From an uncultured delta proteobacterium (GTDB taxonomy: Bacteria; Myxococcota_A; UBA9160; JAFDET01), in contig CAMYLJ010000008.1 in the NCBI GenBank assembly GCA_947259215.1, forward strand, positions 59,573 through 123,572: 64,000 nucleotides of DNA, given 5' to 3'. The notes beneath the pieces were generated by a model, which was not told where the DNA came from, made no database searches, and was given only the letters and a program-made list of their open reading frames with translations. Below are positions 8,885 through 17,258 of this stretch, in pieces. The position numbers were made by a program, and so were the translations under genes. How positions within the stretch are numbered: position 1 is the first letter of the stretch; every line of letters starts with the position of its first letter.

Positions 8885-9670
8885 ATGGCCGACATCACGG
8901 TCCGGAAGATCCGCTTCTCGTTCGAGGAGCCCATCGACTTCGAGGTTTCGGACGAGCGTCTCGGGGCGATCCTCGGTCCGCTCGCCCTCTCCATGACCAT
9001 GCCCTACCTCGAGCCCTACCTGATCCGGACCATGAAGGCGGCCCTCAAGCGCATCAGCGACCCGGTGCTGGCCGAGGACGCCCGCCGCTTCTCCCAGCAG
9101 GAGGGGCACCACTACCGCAACCATGCGCTCCTGAACGATCAGATCCGCCGGCAGTTCGCTGACGCCGGCGCGGAGGCGCTGCGCGCCATCGAGTCGGACC
9201 TGGAGACGGACTACCAGCGCTTCACGCGCACGAAGTCGCTGCGCTTCAACGTCGCCTACGCCGAGGGCTTCGAGGCCATGACCTGCGCCGGTGCATTGGC
9301 CGCCGCCGAGCACGGCAGCTTCGACGGGGGGACGCTCCCCGGCGGCGAGATCTGGGGCTGGCACATGGCCGAGGAGATCGAGCACCGTACCGTCGCCTTC
9401 AACGTCTACCGGCACCTGGTGGGGAGCTATCCGTACCGCATCCTCGCCGGCACCTGGGCCCAGTGGCACTACGTGTCGTACATCCGCCGCTTCGCGCGCT
9501 GCATGGCGGACGCCCTCGGTCGCACTCCGGTCACGCCGCGCTCGCCGGTGCAGCGTGCGGCCCTGCGCAACTACCTCCGGACCTGGAGCCCGCGCTACGA
9601 CCCGGGGAAGATCGAGCTGCCGGCCGGCGTGCAGGAGCTCCTCGACCGCTACTCGTCGATGGCGGCGTAG
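8885..9670 (+). CDS. metal-dependent hydrolase, PF10118-like
   Basis: A 261-residue protein resembling the predicted metal-dependent hydrolases of PF10118. The signature ligands are in helices: RFSQQEGHHYRNH (about residues 69-81), YAEGFEA near 125 and WGWHMAEEIEHRTVAFNVY near 160, giving a Glu/His-rich di-metal-like site similar to ferritin-like proteins. Members accompany lipid and hydrophobic-compound metabolism genes, but their reaction is not established. The ATG at 8885 opens the rightward cluster. The ICMT-like gene follows 22 bases downstream and is probably co-transcribed. Confidence 0.85.
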   Translation: MADITVRKIRFSFEEPIDFEVSDERLGAILGPLALSMTMPYLEPYLIRTMKAALKRISDPVLAEDARRFSQQEGHHYRNHALLNDQIRRQFADAGAEALRAIESDLETDYQRFTRTKSLRFNVAYAEGFEAMTCAGALAAAEHGSFDGGTLPGGEIWGWHMAEEIEHRTVAFNVYRHLVGSYPYRILAGTWAQWHYVSYIRRFARCMADALGRTPVTPRSPVQRAALRNYLRTWSPRYDPGKIELPAGVQELLDRYSSMAA

Positions 9671-9692
9671 GGTCGGCCGGAGGGCGCGGCCC

Positions 9693-10292
9693 GTGGATGC
9701 AGCCCGCTACTGGCTGGCCCTGGTGACGGTGGTGAGCCTGCCTCCCGCCCTGCTGCTCTGGCTGGTGATTCATCCCTGGGTGGGATTCTGGCGCCGGGTC
9801 GGCCCCGTGGGCACCTACGCGTTCGTGCTTGCCCTGTTCGGCCTCGCGGTCTACGGGATGGTCCGGATCCGCGAGCCGCTTCTCGCCGTCGAGTTCGGCA
9901 CGCGCTGGCCTCTGGTGGCGCTCGGCGCCGTGCTGCTCGGCATCTCGAGCTGGCTGCGCCTCCGGATCCAGCGCCACTTCCCCACCCGGGTCCTGGCCGG
10001 CCTCCCCGAGCTGGCCCCGGATCGCTACCCCCAGGACCTGGTCAGCGTGGGGCCCTTCGCCGTGGTGCGCCACCCGAGGTACCTGCAGTTCCTGATCGCG
10101 TTGCTGGGCTTGTCGCTCTTCGCCAACTACCTGGCCCTCTACGCCGTCTTCGCGCTCTGGCTTCCCGGCGTCTGGCTCATCGCCGTACTCGAGGAGCGCG
10201 AGCTGCGAGAGCGCTTCGGCAGCGAGTACGAGGCCTACTGCCGTCGCGTGCCCCGCTTCCTGCCACGGCCGCGGGACGACTCAGCTCCCTGA
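9693..10292 (+). CDS. isoprenylcysteine carboxyl methyltransferase-like membrane protein
   Basis: A 199-residue membrane protein with about five hydrophobic spans. The C-terminal part has GPFAVVRHPRYLQFLI and then ERELRERFGSEYEAYCRRVPRFLP. The R-H-P-x-Y element, followed some 60 residues later by E-E-R-x-L-x-x-x-F-G-x-x-Y, is the SAM-binding and catalytic pattern of the ICMT/PEMT-like family. In bacteria these enzymes methylate small hydrophobic or membrane substrates; the substrate here is unknown. I chose GTG 9693, after the stop of the preceding gene; the frame upstream is only a shadow of that gene. Confidence 0.8.
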   Translation: MDAARYWLALVTVVSLPPALLLWLVIHPWVGFWRRVGPVGTYAFVLALFGLAVYGMVRIREPLLAVEFGTRWPLVALGAVLLGISSWLRLRIQRHFPTRVLAGLPELAPDRYPQDLVSVGPFAVVRHPRYLQFLIALLGLSLFANYLALYAVFALWLPGVWLIAVLEERELRERFGSEYEAYCRRVPRFLPRPRDDSAP

Positions 10293-10359
10293 CGTCGAGC
10301 AGGTCGCAGCGCGGCGCGCCCCGGTGGAAAGCGCCGCGCGTCTGTGGTTCGCTCTCTCC

Positions 10360-11175
10360 ATGGCCTGGCAGCCCCGCGTCGTCCTCCCCCACACGAACCT
10401 CGAGGTCGGCCGCATCGGCCTGGGCGCGAGCTTCGGCGTAGACGCCTCGGATCTCGAGTACGCGTACGACCACGGAATCAACTTCTTCTACTGGGGCAGC
10501 GTCCGGCGGCCCGGCTTCGGCGAGGGGATCCGGCGTCTGGCCCGGCGTGACCGCGACGGAATCGCCGTCGTGCTCCAGAGCTACGCGCGCTGGCCGGCGG
10601 CCCTGCTCCGCCACGCGGTCCTCGCTGGGCTCCGCCGCCTGCGCCTCGACCACGCCGACGTGCTGCTCCTCGGCTGGTACAACCAGCGTCCGCCCCAGGC
10701 GATCCTGGACGAGGCGCTCGAGCTGCGCGAACAGGGCCGCGTGCGCCACCTGATGCTGTCGGGCCACCGGCGTCCGTTCTTCGCCGAAATGGCGCGGGAG
10801 GGCATCTTCGACCTGTTCATGGTTCGCTACAACGCGGCCCACCGCGGCGCCGAGAGCGACGTCTTCCCGAAGCTGCCCCCGGGCGCCGCGCGCCCCGCGG
10901 TGTGCGCCTACACCGCCACGCGTTGGGGGTCGCTGATCGATCCCAAGAAGGTGCCGAAGGATGAGGACGTGCCCCGTGCCGGGGACTGCTACCGCTTCGG
11001 CCTCTCGCACCCGGCCGTGGACATGACGCTCTGCGGCCCCGCCACGCGCGAGCACGTGCGCGAGGCCTGCGAGGCGCTGGCCAAGGGTCCCATGGACGAG
11101 AGCGAGCTCGGCTGGATGCGGCGCGTCGGCGACCACGTCTACGGGCGCTCGCCCGTCGCCTCGCTCGCCGACTGA
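10360..11175 (+). CDS. aldo/keto reductase-like protein with degenerate active site
   Basis: A 271-residue TIM-barrel protein with the aldo/keto reductase outline: GRIGLGASFG at the N-terminus, LDHADVLLLGWYNQ in the middle, and a C-terminal HPAVDMTLCGPATREHVREA matching the cofactor-side strand and helix. The normal Asp-Tyr-Lys-His tetrad looks lost. The usual N-F-x-D-T-A reads NFFYWGS, the Lys-bearing strand reads VVLQSYAR, and the His strand reads LLLGWYN. It may therefore bind NADPH without classical reductase chemistry, or belong to a divergent subgroup. ATG 10360 is preferred over GTG 10324. It is convergent with the sulfotransferase gene. Confidence 0.75.
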   Translation: MAWQPRVVLPHTNLEVGRIGLGASFGVDASDLEYAYDHGINFFYWGSVRRPGFGEGIRRLARRDRDGIAVVLQSYARWPAALLRHAVLAGLRRLRLDHADVLLLGWYNQRPPQAILDEALELREQGRVRHLMLSGHRRPFFAEMAREGIFDLFMVRYNAAHRGAESDVFPKLPPGAARPAVCAYTATRWGSLIDPKKVPKDEDVPRAGDCYRFGLSHPAVDMTLCGPATREHVREACEALAKGPMDESELGWMRRVGDHVYGRSPVASLAD

Positions 11176-11190
11176 CCCACGCCGGGCCCG

Positions 11191-12420
11191 CTAGCCTTCG
11201 AGCGCGACGCCGTAATAGTCGGTGTAGGGCCGCATTCTTTCGCGCAGCTGGACGCGATCGAAGCCCCACTCCTCGGGCGAGTACCGGTGCTTGCCGAACT
11301 TGTCCTTGGGCTTCCGTTCGATGTAGCCGCGGATCGCATCCGCGTGCTCGCCGAGGAAGGGTCGGTCCATCTGGCCGTACAGCTTCTCCACCGCCGCGAC
11401 CGGGTCCGCCATCAGCTCGCTGAAGTGCGAGTCGACGATGCGATCCGGGACGTCGCAGGCGGCGCGCCGCTGCGCCAGCAGGATCATCATGTCCCCCAGG
11501 CCGGCGGCGCCGGCTTCCGGGAGCTCCACGGCGTCGCTGCGCTCCCAGCGCACGGTGGCGAGCGTGCTCAAGCTCGAGGGCTCCGTCTTCAGCGGATCCC
11601 GATGCGTGTGCACCAGCCAGGCATCGGGATAGGTGGCGAACAGAAGATCGATGAACACCAGGTACAAGGGTGTCTTCAACACCCAGTTGCGGGGCGGACC
11701 GCCGTGCTGGAGCGTCTGGAGCAGCGCCCGGTGGTAGTCCATCGTGGCCGCGTAGTCCGCTTGCCAGCCCGGGATGTTGGCAATCATCCCCCAGTGGCCG
11801 CCGGAGAAGCCCGGCAGCGTGATGGTCACGCACTCCACCGGCAGGTCCGAGCGCAGCTCGTGGATCGCCGCGAACTCCGGCTGCACATCGGCCCAGAACT
11901 CCTGCTCGCACTCCCCCATGGCCCGGCGCGCGTCCTCGCTGACGCCGCCGAAGGGCACCGGGTGCAACGCCTCCCAGGCCAGGGGCGCGCGGGCGCCCGG
12001 GTCGAGTGCGAGCAGCTCGAACAGGATGGACGTGCCCGAGCGCGGCGGGCCGGTGATGACGAGCGGCGCCTCGATCTTCTCCTCCGCGATGGCAGGGACC
12101 TCGCTGCGCGCGTAGGTCAGGAGCAGGCGCGTGCGCAGGCCCCGCAGCAGCTCCTGCCGGGTCATCAGGCGGCCCACGGCGTGCAGCCTGCCGGTCGCCT
12201 CGAGCTCGCGGAGGAGCGAGTCGAAGCGCGCCCGCCAGTCTCCGTCGAAGTCGCCGAAGTCGTCGAGGCCGCCGGTCGACTCGATCGCGCTGCCCACGAG
12301 CGCATCCGCATCGAGCGGGATCAGGTTGCGGGCGCCCCCCACGGAATCGCCCATGGCGTTGATGCGGCGCACCCAGTCGGGGCGGGTGTAGTGCTCGGCC
12401 AGGTTCTTGATCGGAGGCAT
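11191..12420 (-). CDS. sulfotransferase family protein
   Basis: A 409-residue protein with a PAPS-dependent sulfotransferase core. ITGPPRSGTSILFELLA near residue 120 is the 5'-phosphosulfate-binding loop, and VHTHRDPLKTEPSSL near 265 is the 3'-phosphate-binding segment. The 110-residue N-terminal extension and the C-terminal FGKHRYSPEEWGFD element are typical of the bacterial group annotated simply as sulfotransferase family protein. A few members use other acceptors or lack activity, so the substrate is unknown. It lies five bases downstream of the DUF1214 gene and is almost certainly in its operon. Confidence 0.88.
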   Translation of the reverse strand: MPPIKNLAEHYTRPDWVRRINAMGDSVGGARNLIPLDADALVGSAIESTGGLDDFGDFDGDWRARFDSLLRELEATGRLHAVGRLMTRQELLRGLRTRLLLTYARSEVPAIAEEKIEAPLVITGPPRSGTSILFELLALDPGARAPLAWEALHPVPFGGVSEDARRAMGECEQEFWADVQPEFAAIHELRSDLPVECVTITLPGFSGGHWGMIANIPGWQADYAATMDYHRALLQTLQHGGPPRNWVLKTPLYLVFIDLLFATYPDAWLVHTHRDPLKTEPSSLSTLATVRWERSDAVELPEAGAAGLGDMMILLAQRRAACDVPDRIVDSHFSELMADPVAAVEKLYGQMDRPFLGEHADAIRGYIERKPKDKFGKHRYSPEEWGFDRVQLRERMRPYTDYYGVALEG

Positions 12421-12425
12421 CGTCG

Positions 12426-13562
12426 CTAGCCCAGCGACCCGACGTCGACGAGCTCGGTCTCGATCGGCGGGACCTCCTCTTCGGGCAGCAGGAAGCGCCA
12501 GAAGATCATTCCGGACTGCAGCCCCGCCGGGTCGATCCAGTTCGGCACGCCCGGATCGCGGTGGGCCATCACGATCGTGAAGCTGCCGTCCGGCTCGTAG
12601 CGGACCTGGCGGCGGTTCAGCGAGACGCGCCGGTAGCGATACGGAGGCGTCTGCAGGCGATGGTTCCAGACCACCACGTTTGCGAAGCGGCAGCGCGGGA
12701 AGCGGCCGCGCATGACCAGCGCCTGGTCGGGATCGAGCTCGTAGATCGTCTGCCGGTAGTCGATGTCCTTCGCCGAGTAGCCGATCTCCGCGTTGGTCCG
12801 TTCCGGGTCGGCGCCGGAGAAGCGGTTGACCTCCCGGGACACCCACTCGGGCATCACCTCGGGCGGCAGGTCCGGGAAGTCGATCGTCGCGCCGCGCACG
12901 AAGTTGATCACGCGCCCGATTCCCGCGGCGATCGCGGCGTCGTCCATCGGGGGTGCCGGCCCCGGATCCTCGAGCGGCTCGATCCAGAGCGGGACGTGGA
13001 ACGTCGGGTCCGCCGCCGCGTTGCGCTCCCACTCGAAGTAGTGGCGGGTGGTGATGCTCCCGGCTCCGGGCTCGAGCCGCAGCCAGTTGCGCGGCTGGGG
13101 CTCGGGGCTCGCGATGATCTCGTAGCTGCCGTCCGCGGCGACGTTGAACTCCGTGTCGTTCAGGGTCGAAACCAGACCCTTCGAAAGATGGCCGTCCTGG
13201 GCTCCGGTCTCGACGGTGAACGAGGTGTAGCTGGCGCTCTGGATGTTGCCGCGGATGCGGTAGCTGCCCGCGGGATCGCAGACGGCGCCGTAGTAGACGG
13301 CGTCGGGGTTGTCGCCCAGGAGCTTCTTCGTCGGGCTCAGCCAGCGCTGGAAGGTCGGGCGCCTCGGATCCACGTCGAACCAGCACTGGAAGCCGTGCTG
13401 GAGCGCATTCGCGACCAGGTAGCGGCCGCCCGCCCGGTCCTGGGCCGTATGCATCTTGCGGTCGGGACCGATGTACTTCGCCTCGATCTCGGCGAGAACT
13501 GCGGACAGGGCGGCGAAGGCCTGCGCCGCCGCATCGCCCGACGTGGAGTTCCTGGAGCCCAT
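12426..13562 (-). CDS. DUF1214 domain-containing protein
   Basis: A 378-residue protein. The C-terminal third (from about 255, with YELDPDQALVMRGRFPRCRF, then VVVWNHRLQ, then HRDPGVPNWIDPAG) matches the DUF1214 beta-sandwich. The N-terminal half carries the GNIQSASYTSFTVE and DGSYEIIASPEPQPRNWLRL segments common in these proteins. No signal peptide is seen. ATG 13560-13562 is favoured over GTG 13565 because GGAGG lies seven bases before it. It heads a two-gene unit with the sulfotransferase. Function is unknown; DUF1214 proteins are often found in lipid or steroid catabolic loci. Confidence 0.85.
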   Translation of the reverse strand: MGSRNSTSGDAAAQAFAALSAVLAEIEAKYIGPDRKMHTAQDRAGGRYLVANALQHGFQCWFDVDPRRPTFQRWLSPTKKLLGDNPDAVYYGAVCDPAGSYRIRGNIQSASYTSFTVETGAQDGHLSKGLVSTLNDTEFNVAADGSYEIIASPEPQPRNWLRLEPGAGSITTRHYFEWERNAAADPTFHVPLWIEPLEDPGPAPPMDDAAIAAGIGRVINFVRGATIDFPDLPPEVMPEWVSREVNRFSGADPERTNAEIGYSAKDIDYRQTIYELDPDQALVMRGRFPRCRFANVVVWNHRLQTPPYRYRRVSLNRRQVRYEPDGSFTIVMAHRDPGVPNWIDPAGLQSGMIFWRFLLPEEEVPPIETELVDVGSLG

Positions 13563-13822
13563 CACGCGACCTCCGACGTGGCAGAATCGTCTGCATGATA
13601 CCGCGCCCGCTCAGGCTGGTGGCCAGGTCGGCGGCGGCGGGGTGCGCCGGTGGAGCACGACTCCCGCGCCGTCCATCGCGGCCTGCGTGGCGTGATCGCG
13701 GTGGCTGAAGGTCTGGTCCCGGACTCAGGCAGCCTGCTCGTCGTGGGATCGAGCTTCCTGGGCCTGGCCACGCGCGCTGGCCAAGCCAGGGAGGTAGTGG
13801 GTCCCGGTGGCCGACCCCTGGC

Positions 13823-14032
13823 GGCTCGCTGGGGAGCGGGACGCCGCTGTAGCGCCCAGAGGGCGCAGGCAGCCCCCGCCAGCAGGAGCGCTCCCGGCTC
13901 CGGCACGAACGCGGGCAGCCCGCCTCCGTCGCTGAACTCGATCCTGAGCGTGGTCAATGTGGGAAGCGTGTTGCCTCCGGCGAACAGGAATGTCGGCGTC
14001 ACCAGAGACGGGCGGCTTCCTGCGGCGTCCAC
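13823..14032 (-). pseudogene. relic of a PEP-CTERM secreted protein (C-terminal sorting signal)
   Basis: On the minus strand the frame reads TLTTLRIEFSDGGGLPAF and then VPEPGALLLAGAACALWALQ followed by RRPAPQR. That is a Val-Pro-Glu-Pro motif, a transmembrane stretch and a basic cluster: the PEP-CTERM signal recognised by exosortases. No stop follows the basic cluster; the frame runs on for another 80 residues of Arg/Pro-rich sequence into the promoter region of the DUF1214 gene, and only about 40 residues precede the motif. I read this as the decayed 3' end of a secreted protein gene. The 514-base gap 13563-14079 holds nothing else I can support. Confidence 0.5.
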
Positions 14033-14079
14033 GCTGCCGGTCGACTCTCATCGGTGCCTCTGAGATACTCGACGAGCCG

Positions 14080-15147
14080 ATGAGACAACCCTCCGCATTC
14101 GGGATCCCGGTCGGCTACCCCGACCTGCGCGACGACCCGCCGCTCGGTCGACGCAATCTCGTGAACGTCGCCGTGACGCTCTGGGTGCCCATCCCTGCCA
14201 TCGCCTGCGCGCTCGTGCTGTTCCGCTGGTTTCCCGCCGGGTCGATCCCGCCGGATCCGGGCTGGGTGTGGCCGGGATCGGCCGACGAGGCCGCAGCCCT
14301 GCTCCTTCATCACCCGCTGCTCGCCGCGAACCTCCTCTTCCTGCTCTTCGTGGATCTCCAGTTCTGGGGGATCGCGCTCTTCCAGCGCAGCAGCTGGCTC
14401 ATCGACCCGTACTGGACGCTGCTGCCGCCGCTGCTGGCGCTCTTCTACGTTGCGCACCCGCTGGCCGAGCCGGAGGGGACGCGCGCAGCGCTGTCGATCG
14501 GCATCCTGCTGGTCTGGTCCGTGCGCCTGACCTGGAACTACTTCCGCCGCGAGCGCTGGCGGTTCGGGGTTCGCGAGGACTGGCGCTACGCGAAGATGCG
14601 TGCCGAACGCCGTCACTTCTGGCTCGAGCAGCTCGGGGTCGTGTACACCGTGCAGCACCTGATGCTCGTCGGGCTCAGCCTTCCGTTCTGGGCCATCGCC
14701 TTCCGCGACGTGACCTTCGGCGCGCTGGACGTCATTCTCTTCGTCTTGGCTGCCAGCGGGATCGCCATCGCGCGTGTGGCGGATACGCAGCTCGACCGGT
14801 TCATGCTGGAGAACGAGGCGCGGCGCGCCCGGGGAGAGGCCGGGATCCCCGTGCTCGAGCGCGGGATCTGGCGCACCTCCCGTCACCCGAACTACTTCGG
14901 CGAGCAGCTCTTCTGGTGGTCCATCGCCGGCTTCGGCGTCGTGTGCGGCGAGCCCTGGGTGGTGGTGGGTACGGCCTTCAACTCCACGGTGCTCGCTGCG
15001 GTCACCGTCATGACCGAACGGCGGATGCTCGCCGTGCCCGAGCGGCGGGAGGCATTCGAGGCCTATCGCCGGCACACCTCGGTCTGGGTCCCCTGGTGGC
15101 CGCGACGGGAGTCGACCCGAGCCGCCCCATCGGCCCGCGGGTCTTGA
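14080..15147 (+). CDS. DUF1295 membrane protein (steroid 5-alpha-reductase/ICMT-like)
   Basis: A 355-residue membrane protein with about seven spans. The C-terminal GIWRTSRHPNYFGEQLFWWS and later ERREAFEAYRRHTSVWVPW are characteristic of DUF1295, the family related to steroid 5-alpha-reductases and sterol C14 reductases. RSSWLIDPYWTLLPPLLAL is the conserved middle element. Members are thought to be NADPH-dependent reductases of membrane lipids, but few are characterised. The ATG at 14080 is the first after the upstream relic. The gene stands alone; the phosphodiesterase follows 66 bases later. Confidence 0.85.
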   Translation: MRQPSAFGIPVGYPDLRDDPPLGRRNLVNVAVTLWVPIPAIACALVLFRWFPAGSIPPDPGWVWPGSADEAAALLLHHPLLAANLLFLLFVDLQFWGIALFQRSSWLIDPYWTLLPPLLALFYVAHPLAEPEGTRAALSIGILLVWSVRLTWNYFRRERWRFGVREDWRYAKMRAERRHFWLEQLGVVYTVQHLMLVGLSLPFWAIAFRDVTFGALDVILFVLAASGIAIARVADTQLDRFMLENEARRARGEAGIPVLERGIWRTSRHPNYFGEQLFWWSIAGFGVVCGEPWVVVGTAFNSTVLAAVTVMTERRMLAVPERREAFEAYRRHTSVWVPWWPRRESTRAAPSARGS

Positions 15148-15213
15148 AGTTTCCATGCTCGACCACCACTTCGAGGGAGTGGCGCAGGCTCTCTCGTGTG
15201 ACATGCTTCCGCC

Positions 15214-15978
15214 ATGCGGCTCGAGGTGTTCGGAAGCGACGGGGGGATCGGAAACCCGTTGCGCACGCTGGCATTGCTGGTGGACGACGACATCCTGGTC
15301 GAGGCCGGATCCGGGCTCGGTGAGCTGCCGCTCGAGAGGCTCGTCCGGATCGATCACGTCTTCGTGAGCCACAGTCACCTCGACCACATCGCGTGTCTGC
15401 CGTTGCTGATCGACGCCGTGGCGGCCAGGCGCGATACCCCGGTGGTCGTCCACGCCACGCAGGAAACGATCGCCAGCCTGCGCGAGCACGTCTTCAACTG
15501 GTCGATCTGGCCGGATTTCACGGCGCTTCCGACCCCCGAGCGACCGGCCCTGACCTTCGAGCCGCTCGATCTGGGCAAGTCGGTGGATCTCGGCGGACGT
15601 CTCTTCACGGCGCTTCCGGCGCGGCACGCGGTGCCCACCGTGGGGTTCCTGCTCGACAGCGGCCGCGCCAGCCTGGCCTATTCCGCCGATACGAGCACCT
15701 GCGACGAGCTCTGGAGAACGCTCAACCAGGTGGAGAACCTCGCCCACGTGATCGTCGAGACCTCGTACGACGACTCCCTCATGGACCTGACCATAAAGGC
15801 CGGACACCTCTCGCCGACCCTGCTCGCGGCGGAGCTCGCCAAGCTCGAGCGCCCCGCTCGGGTCCACATCGCGCACATGAAGTCGGGGCTCGCCGACACC
15901 ATCCTGCGTGAAGTCGAGCGCCTGGCGTTGCCGCACCAGCCAGCGCATCTCGCGCGGGGGCAGGTGCTGGAGTTCTGA
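15214..15978 (+). CDS. class II 3',5'-cyclic-nucleotide phosphodiesterase-like metallo-beta-lactamase fold protein
   Basis: A 254-residue MBL-fold hydrolase. HSHLDHIACLPLLIDAV (about 53-69) supplies the H-x-H-x-D-H di-metal site, ARHAVPTVGFLLD and LAYSADTSTCDELW add the later His and Asp, and the closing segment PARVHIAHMKSG is typical of class II cAMP phosphodiesterases. These enzymes hydrolyse cAMP or cGMP to the 5' monophosphate, in the cytoplasm here since no signal peptide is seen. The class II assignment rests on overall pattern; another MBL phosphodiesterase activity is possible. Confidence 0.82.
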   Translation: MRLEVFGSDGGIGNPLRTLALLVDDDILVEAGSGLGELPLERLVRIDHVFVSHSHLDHIACLPLLIDAVAARRDTPVVVHATQETIASLREHVFNWSIWPDFTALPTPERPALTFEPLDLGKSVDLGGRLFTALPARHAVPTVGFLLDSGRASLAYSADTSTCDELWRTLNQVENLAHVIVETSYDDSLMDLTIKAGHLSPTLLAAELAKLERPARVHIAHMKSGLADTILREVERLALPHQPAHLARGQVLEF

Positions 15979-16284
15979 TGGATGGAGCGGCGACCCGAGC
16001 TTGTGGACGGTCTCAGCGTGAGACCGAGGCGCCTTCGATCGCGGTGGGTGGTGGCGCTACTCACCGGCCGCTTCATTCAAGCACGGAAGGCACCATAAGA
16101 GGCCCTGCAGCTGACCGGCCGCAGCTCCCTTCAACTGCCCGCCAGGCGTCTTGCCGCGGGCCCTCGAGTCTACTCCACGCGGGTCGCGCACCCTGTGGTG
16201 TAGACTGGCCGCGTTCCTTCGGGGCTCGGCCTGCTCCGGTCGCGTGGCCAGCAGCCGAAGCGCCGGTGCCTCGGGCGGAGGAGC
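15979..16284 (+). other. 306-base gene-free stretch upstream of the lipoprotein gene
   Basis: No credible coding region is visible. The stretch is less GC-rich than its surroundings in places and contains the long inverted repeat at 16167-16206, described separately. GGAGGAG at 16277-16283 precedes the lipoprotein ATG. Confidence 0.5.
16167..16206. repeat. long imperfect inverted repeat (hairpin)
   Basis: AGTCTAC at 16167-16173 pairs with GTAGACT at 16200-16206. After one T-T mismatch CCAC pairs with GTGG, and after a small bulge GGG pairs with CCC around a seven-base loop. It lies 79 bases upstream of the lipoprotein start. There is no T-tract, so a simple intrinsic terminator is not supported; a protein-binding dyad or leader RNA structure is possible. 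Confidence 0.6.
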
Positions 16285-16962
16285 ATGCGAGTAGCAACGC
16301 TGGCCAGCGCCGCAGTCTTGCTGGGTTGTCTGGCAGGTTGCGCGACGACTGACGCGCCCATGCCCGCCGGGACGGAAGTCCCGGACTTCGCGAGACCTCA
16401 CGTCGAGCAGCGTTCATACGGCGCCGACGCGCAGATCGGCACGGTGTCGTATCGTCAGCTGACGCGCGATGACTTCCGCGGTGCGAAACCCCATCCAAGG
16501 GTCGCCGAGTACGCTGCCAGGCTGGGAGCCTACGTCTGCGTACAGGTGGTCGCTTCCTCGGGCAATCAGATTGCCATTCGGGCACGCAGGGATGGCAGAG
16601 GGTACGCGGCGAGCGCACGGAATATCTCGTACGTCGCCGTTCTCGATCCGGAGTGCTCCTGGTGGAACCAGAACGCGCCGCAGCCACCCGAGTACTCCCT
16701 CCAGCATGAGCAGATTCATTTTGCGCTGGCCGAGATCGCGGCTCGAGGTCTGACCAAGCAGCTCCAACGGGTCGAGACCGTCGGGGACACCCGCACGGAA
16801 GCCCAAGCTTCCTTCCAGCGGGAGGCAGAGGCTCTCATCCGCCAGACGGGTGAGAAGCTGGCGGCCCGGAACCTGGCGTTCGACGAGGACACATCGACTG
16901 CCTTCCGGCCTGACGCCCAGGACGACTGGTACCGGACCGTAGTGTCCGAGCTCAGTGAATGA
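16285..16962 (+). CDS. lipoprotein with HExxH motif (DUF922-like putative metalloprotease)
   Basis: A 225-residue protein with a lipoprotein signal peptide: a hydrophobic run and then LAGC with Cys19 as the lipidation site, so it should sit in the periplasm anchored to a membrane. YSLQHEQIHFALAEIAARGL contains an H-E-x-x-H motif (His141, Glu142, His145), as in DUF922 proteins, which are predicted Zn proteases. A two-cysteine pair (Cys85, Cys124) may form a disulfide. GGAGGAG directly precedes the ATG. Codon use is less extreme in GC than its neighbours, which hints at later acquisition. Family membership is a motif-level call. Confidence 0.75.
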   Translation: MRVATLASAAVLLGCLAGCATTDAPMPAGTEVPDFARPHVEQRSYGADAQIGTVSYRQLTRDDFRGAKPHPRVAEYAARLGAYVCVQVVASSGNQIAIRARRDGRGYAASARNISYVAVLDPECSWWNQNAPQPPEYSLQHEQIHFALAEIAARGLTKQLQRVETVGDTRTEAQASFQREAEALIRQTGEKLAARNLAFDEDTSTAFRPDAQDDWYRTVVSELSE

Positions 16963-17067
16963 ACCCCCGATGCCAAGCGGCACGCTGCAGCCCACTCGTG
17001 TGTGGGGGGCCCCCGCCCCCCTTCGCGCTGCTACCGAGGCGGGCGAACACCTGGCACCTGGAGGCCC

Positions 17068-17161
17068 ACGACAGCTCGCTCTCGACGACCTGCACCCCGG
17101 CCTGCGCTACCAGGACGACGTGGTCCGGGTCGGCGAGGATTGGAAGATCATCCGGCGCTAG
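17068..17161 (+). pseudogene. possible relic of a SnoaL-like/NTF2-fold protein (C-terminal end)
   Basis: The last 28 residues before the TAG at 17159-17161 read LHPGLRYQDDVVRVGEDWKI followed by IRR. This matches the final beta-hairpin of SnoaL-like proteins, which usually end in R-Y-x-D-x-x-V-R-x-x-x-x-W-K-I-x-R-R. The sequence before it does not resemble the rest of that fold. I read it as a truncated remnant. The gap 16963-17258 holds nothing else I can support. Confidence 0.4.
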
Positions 17162-17258
17162 GCTGTGAAACAATGGCACCGGGGCCCGTTCCCGCGGCCG
17201 ACCCTGGGCCCCCCGACCCACCCCCGATCGCGCTAGCCGGCCCGACAGGAGATCCCCC

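Noticed and set aside
12561..13598. Plus-strand frame opposite the DUF1214 gene
   Set aside because: No recognisable motif, and the DUF1214 pattern on the other strand is clear.
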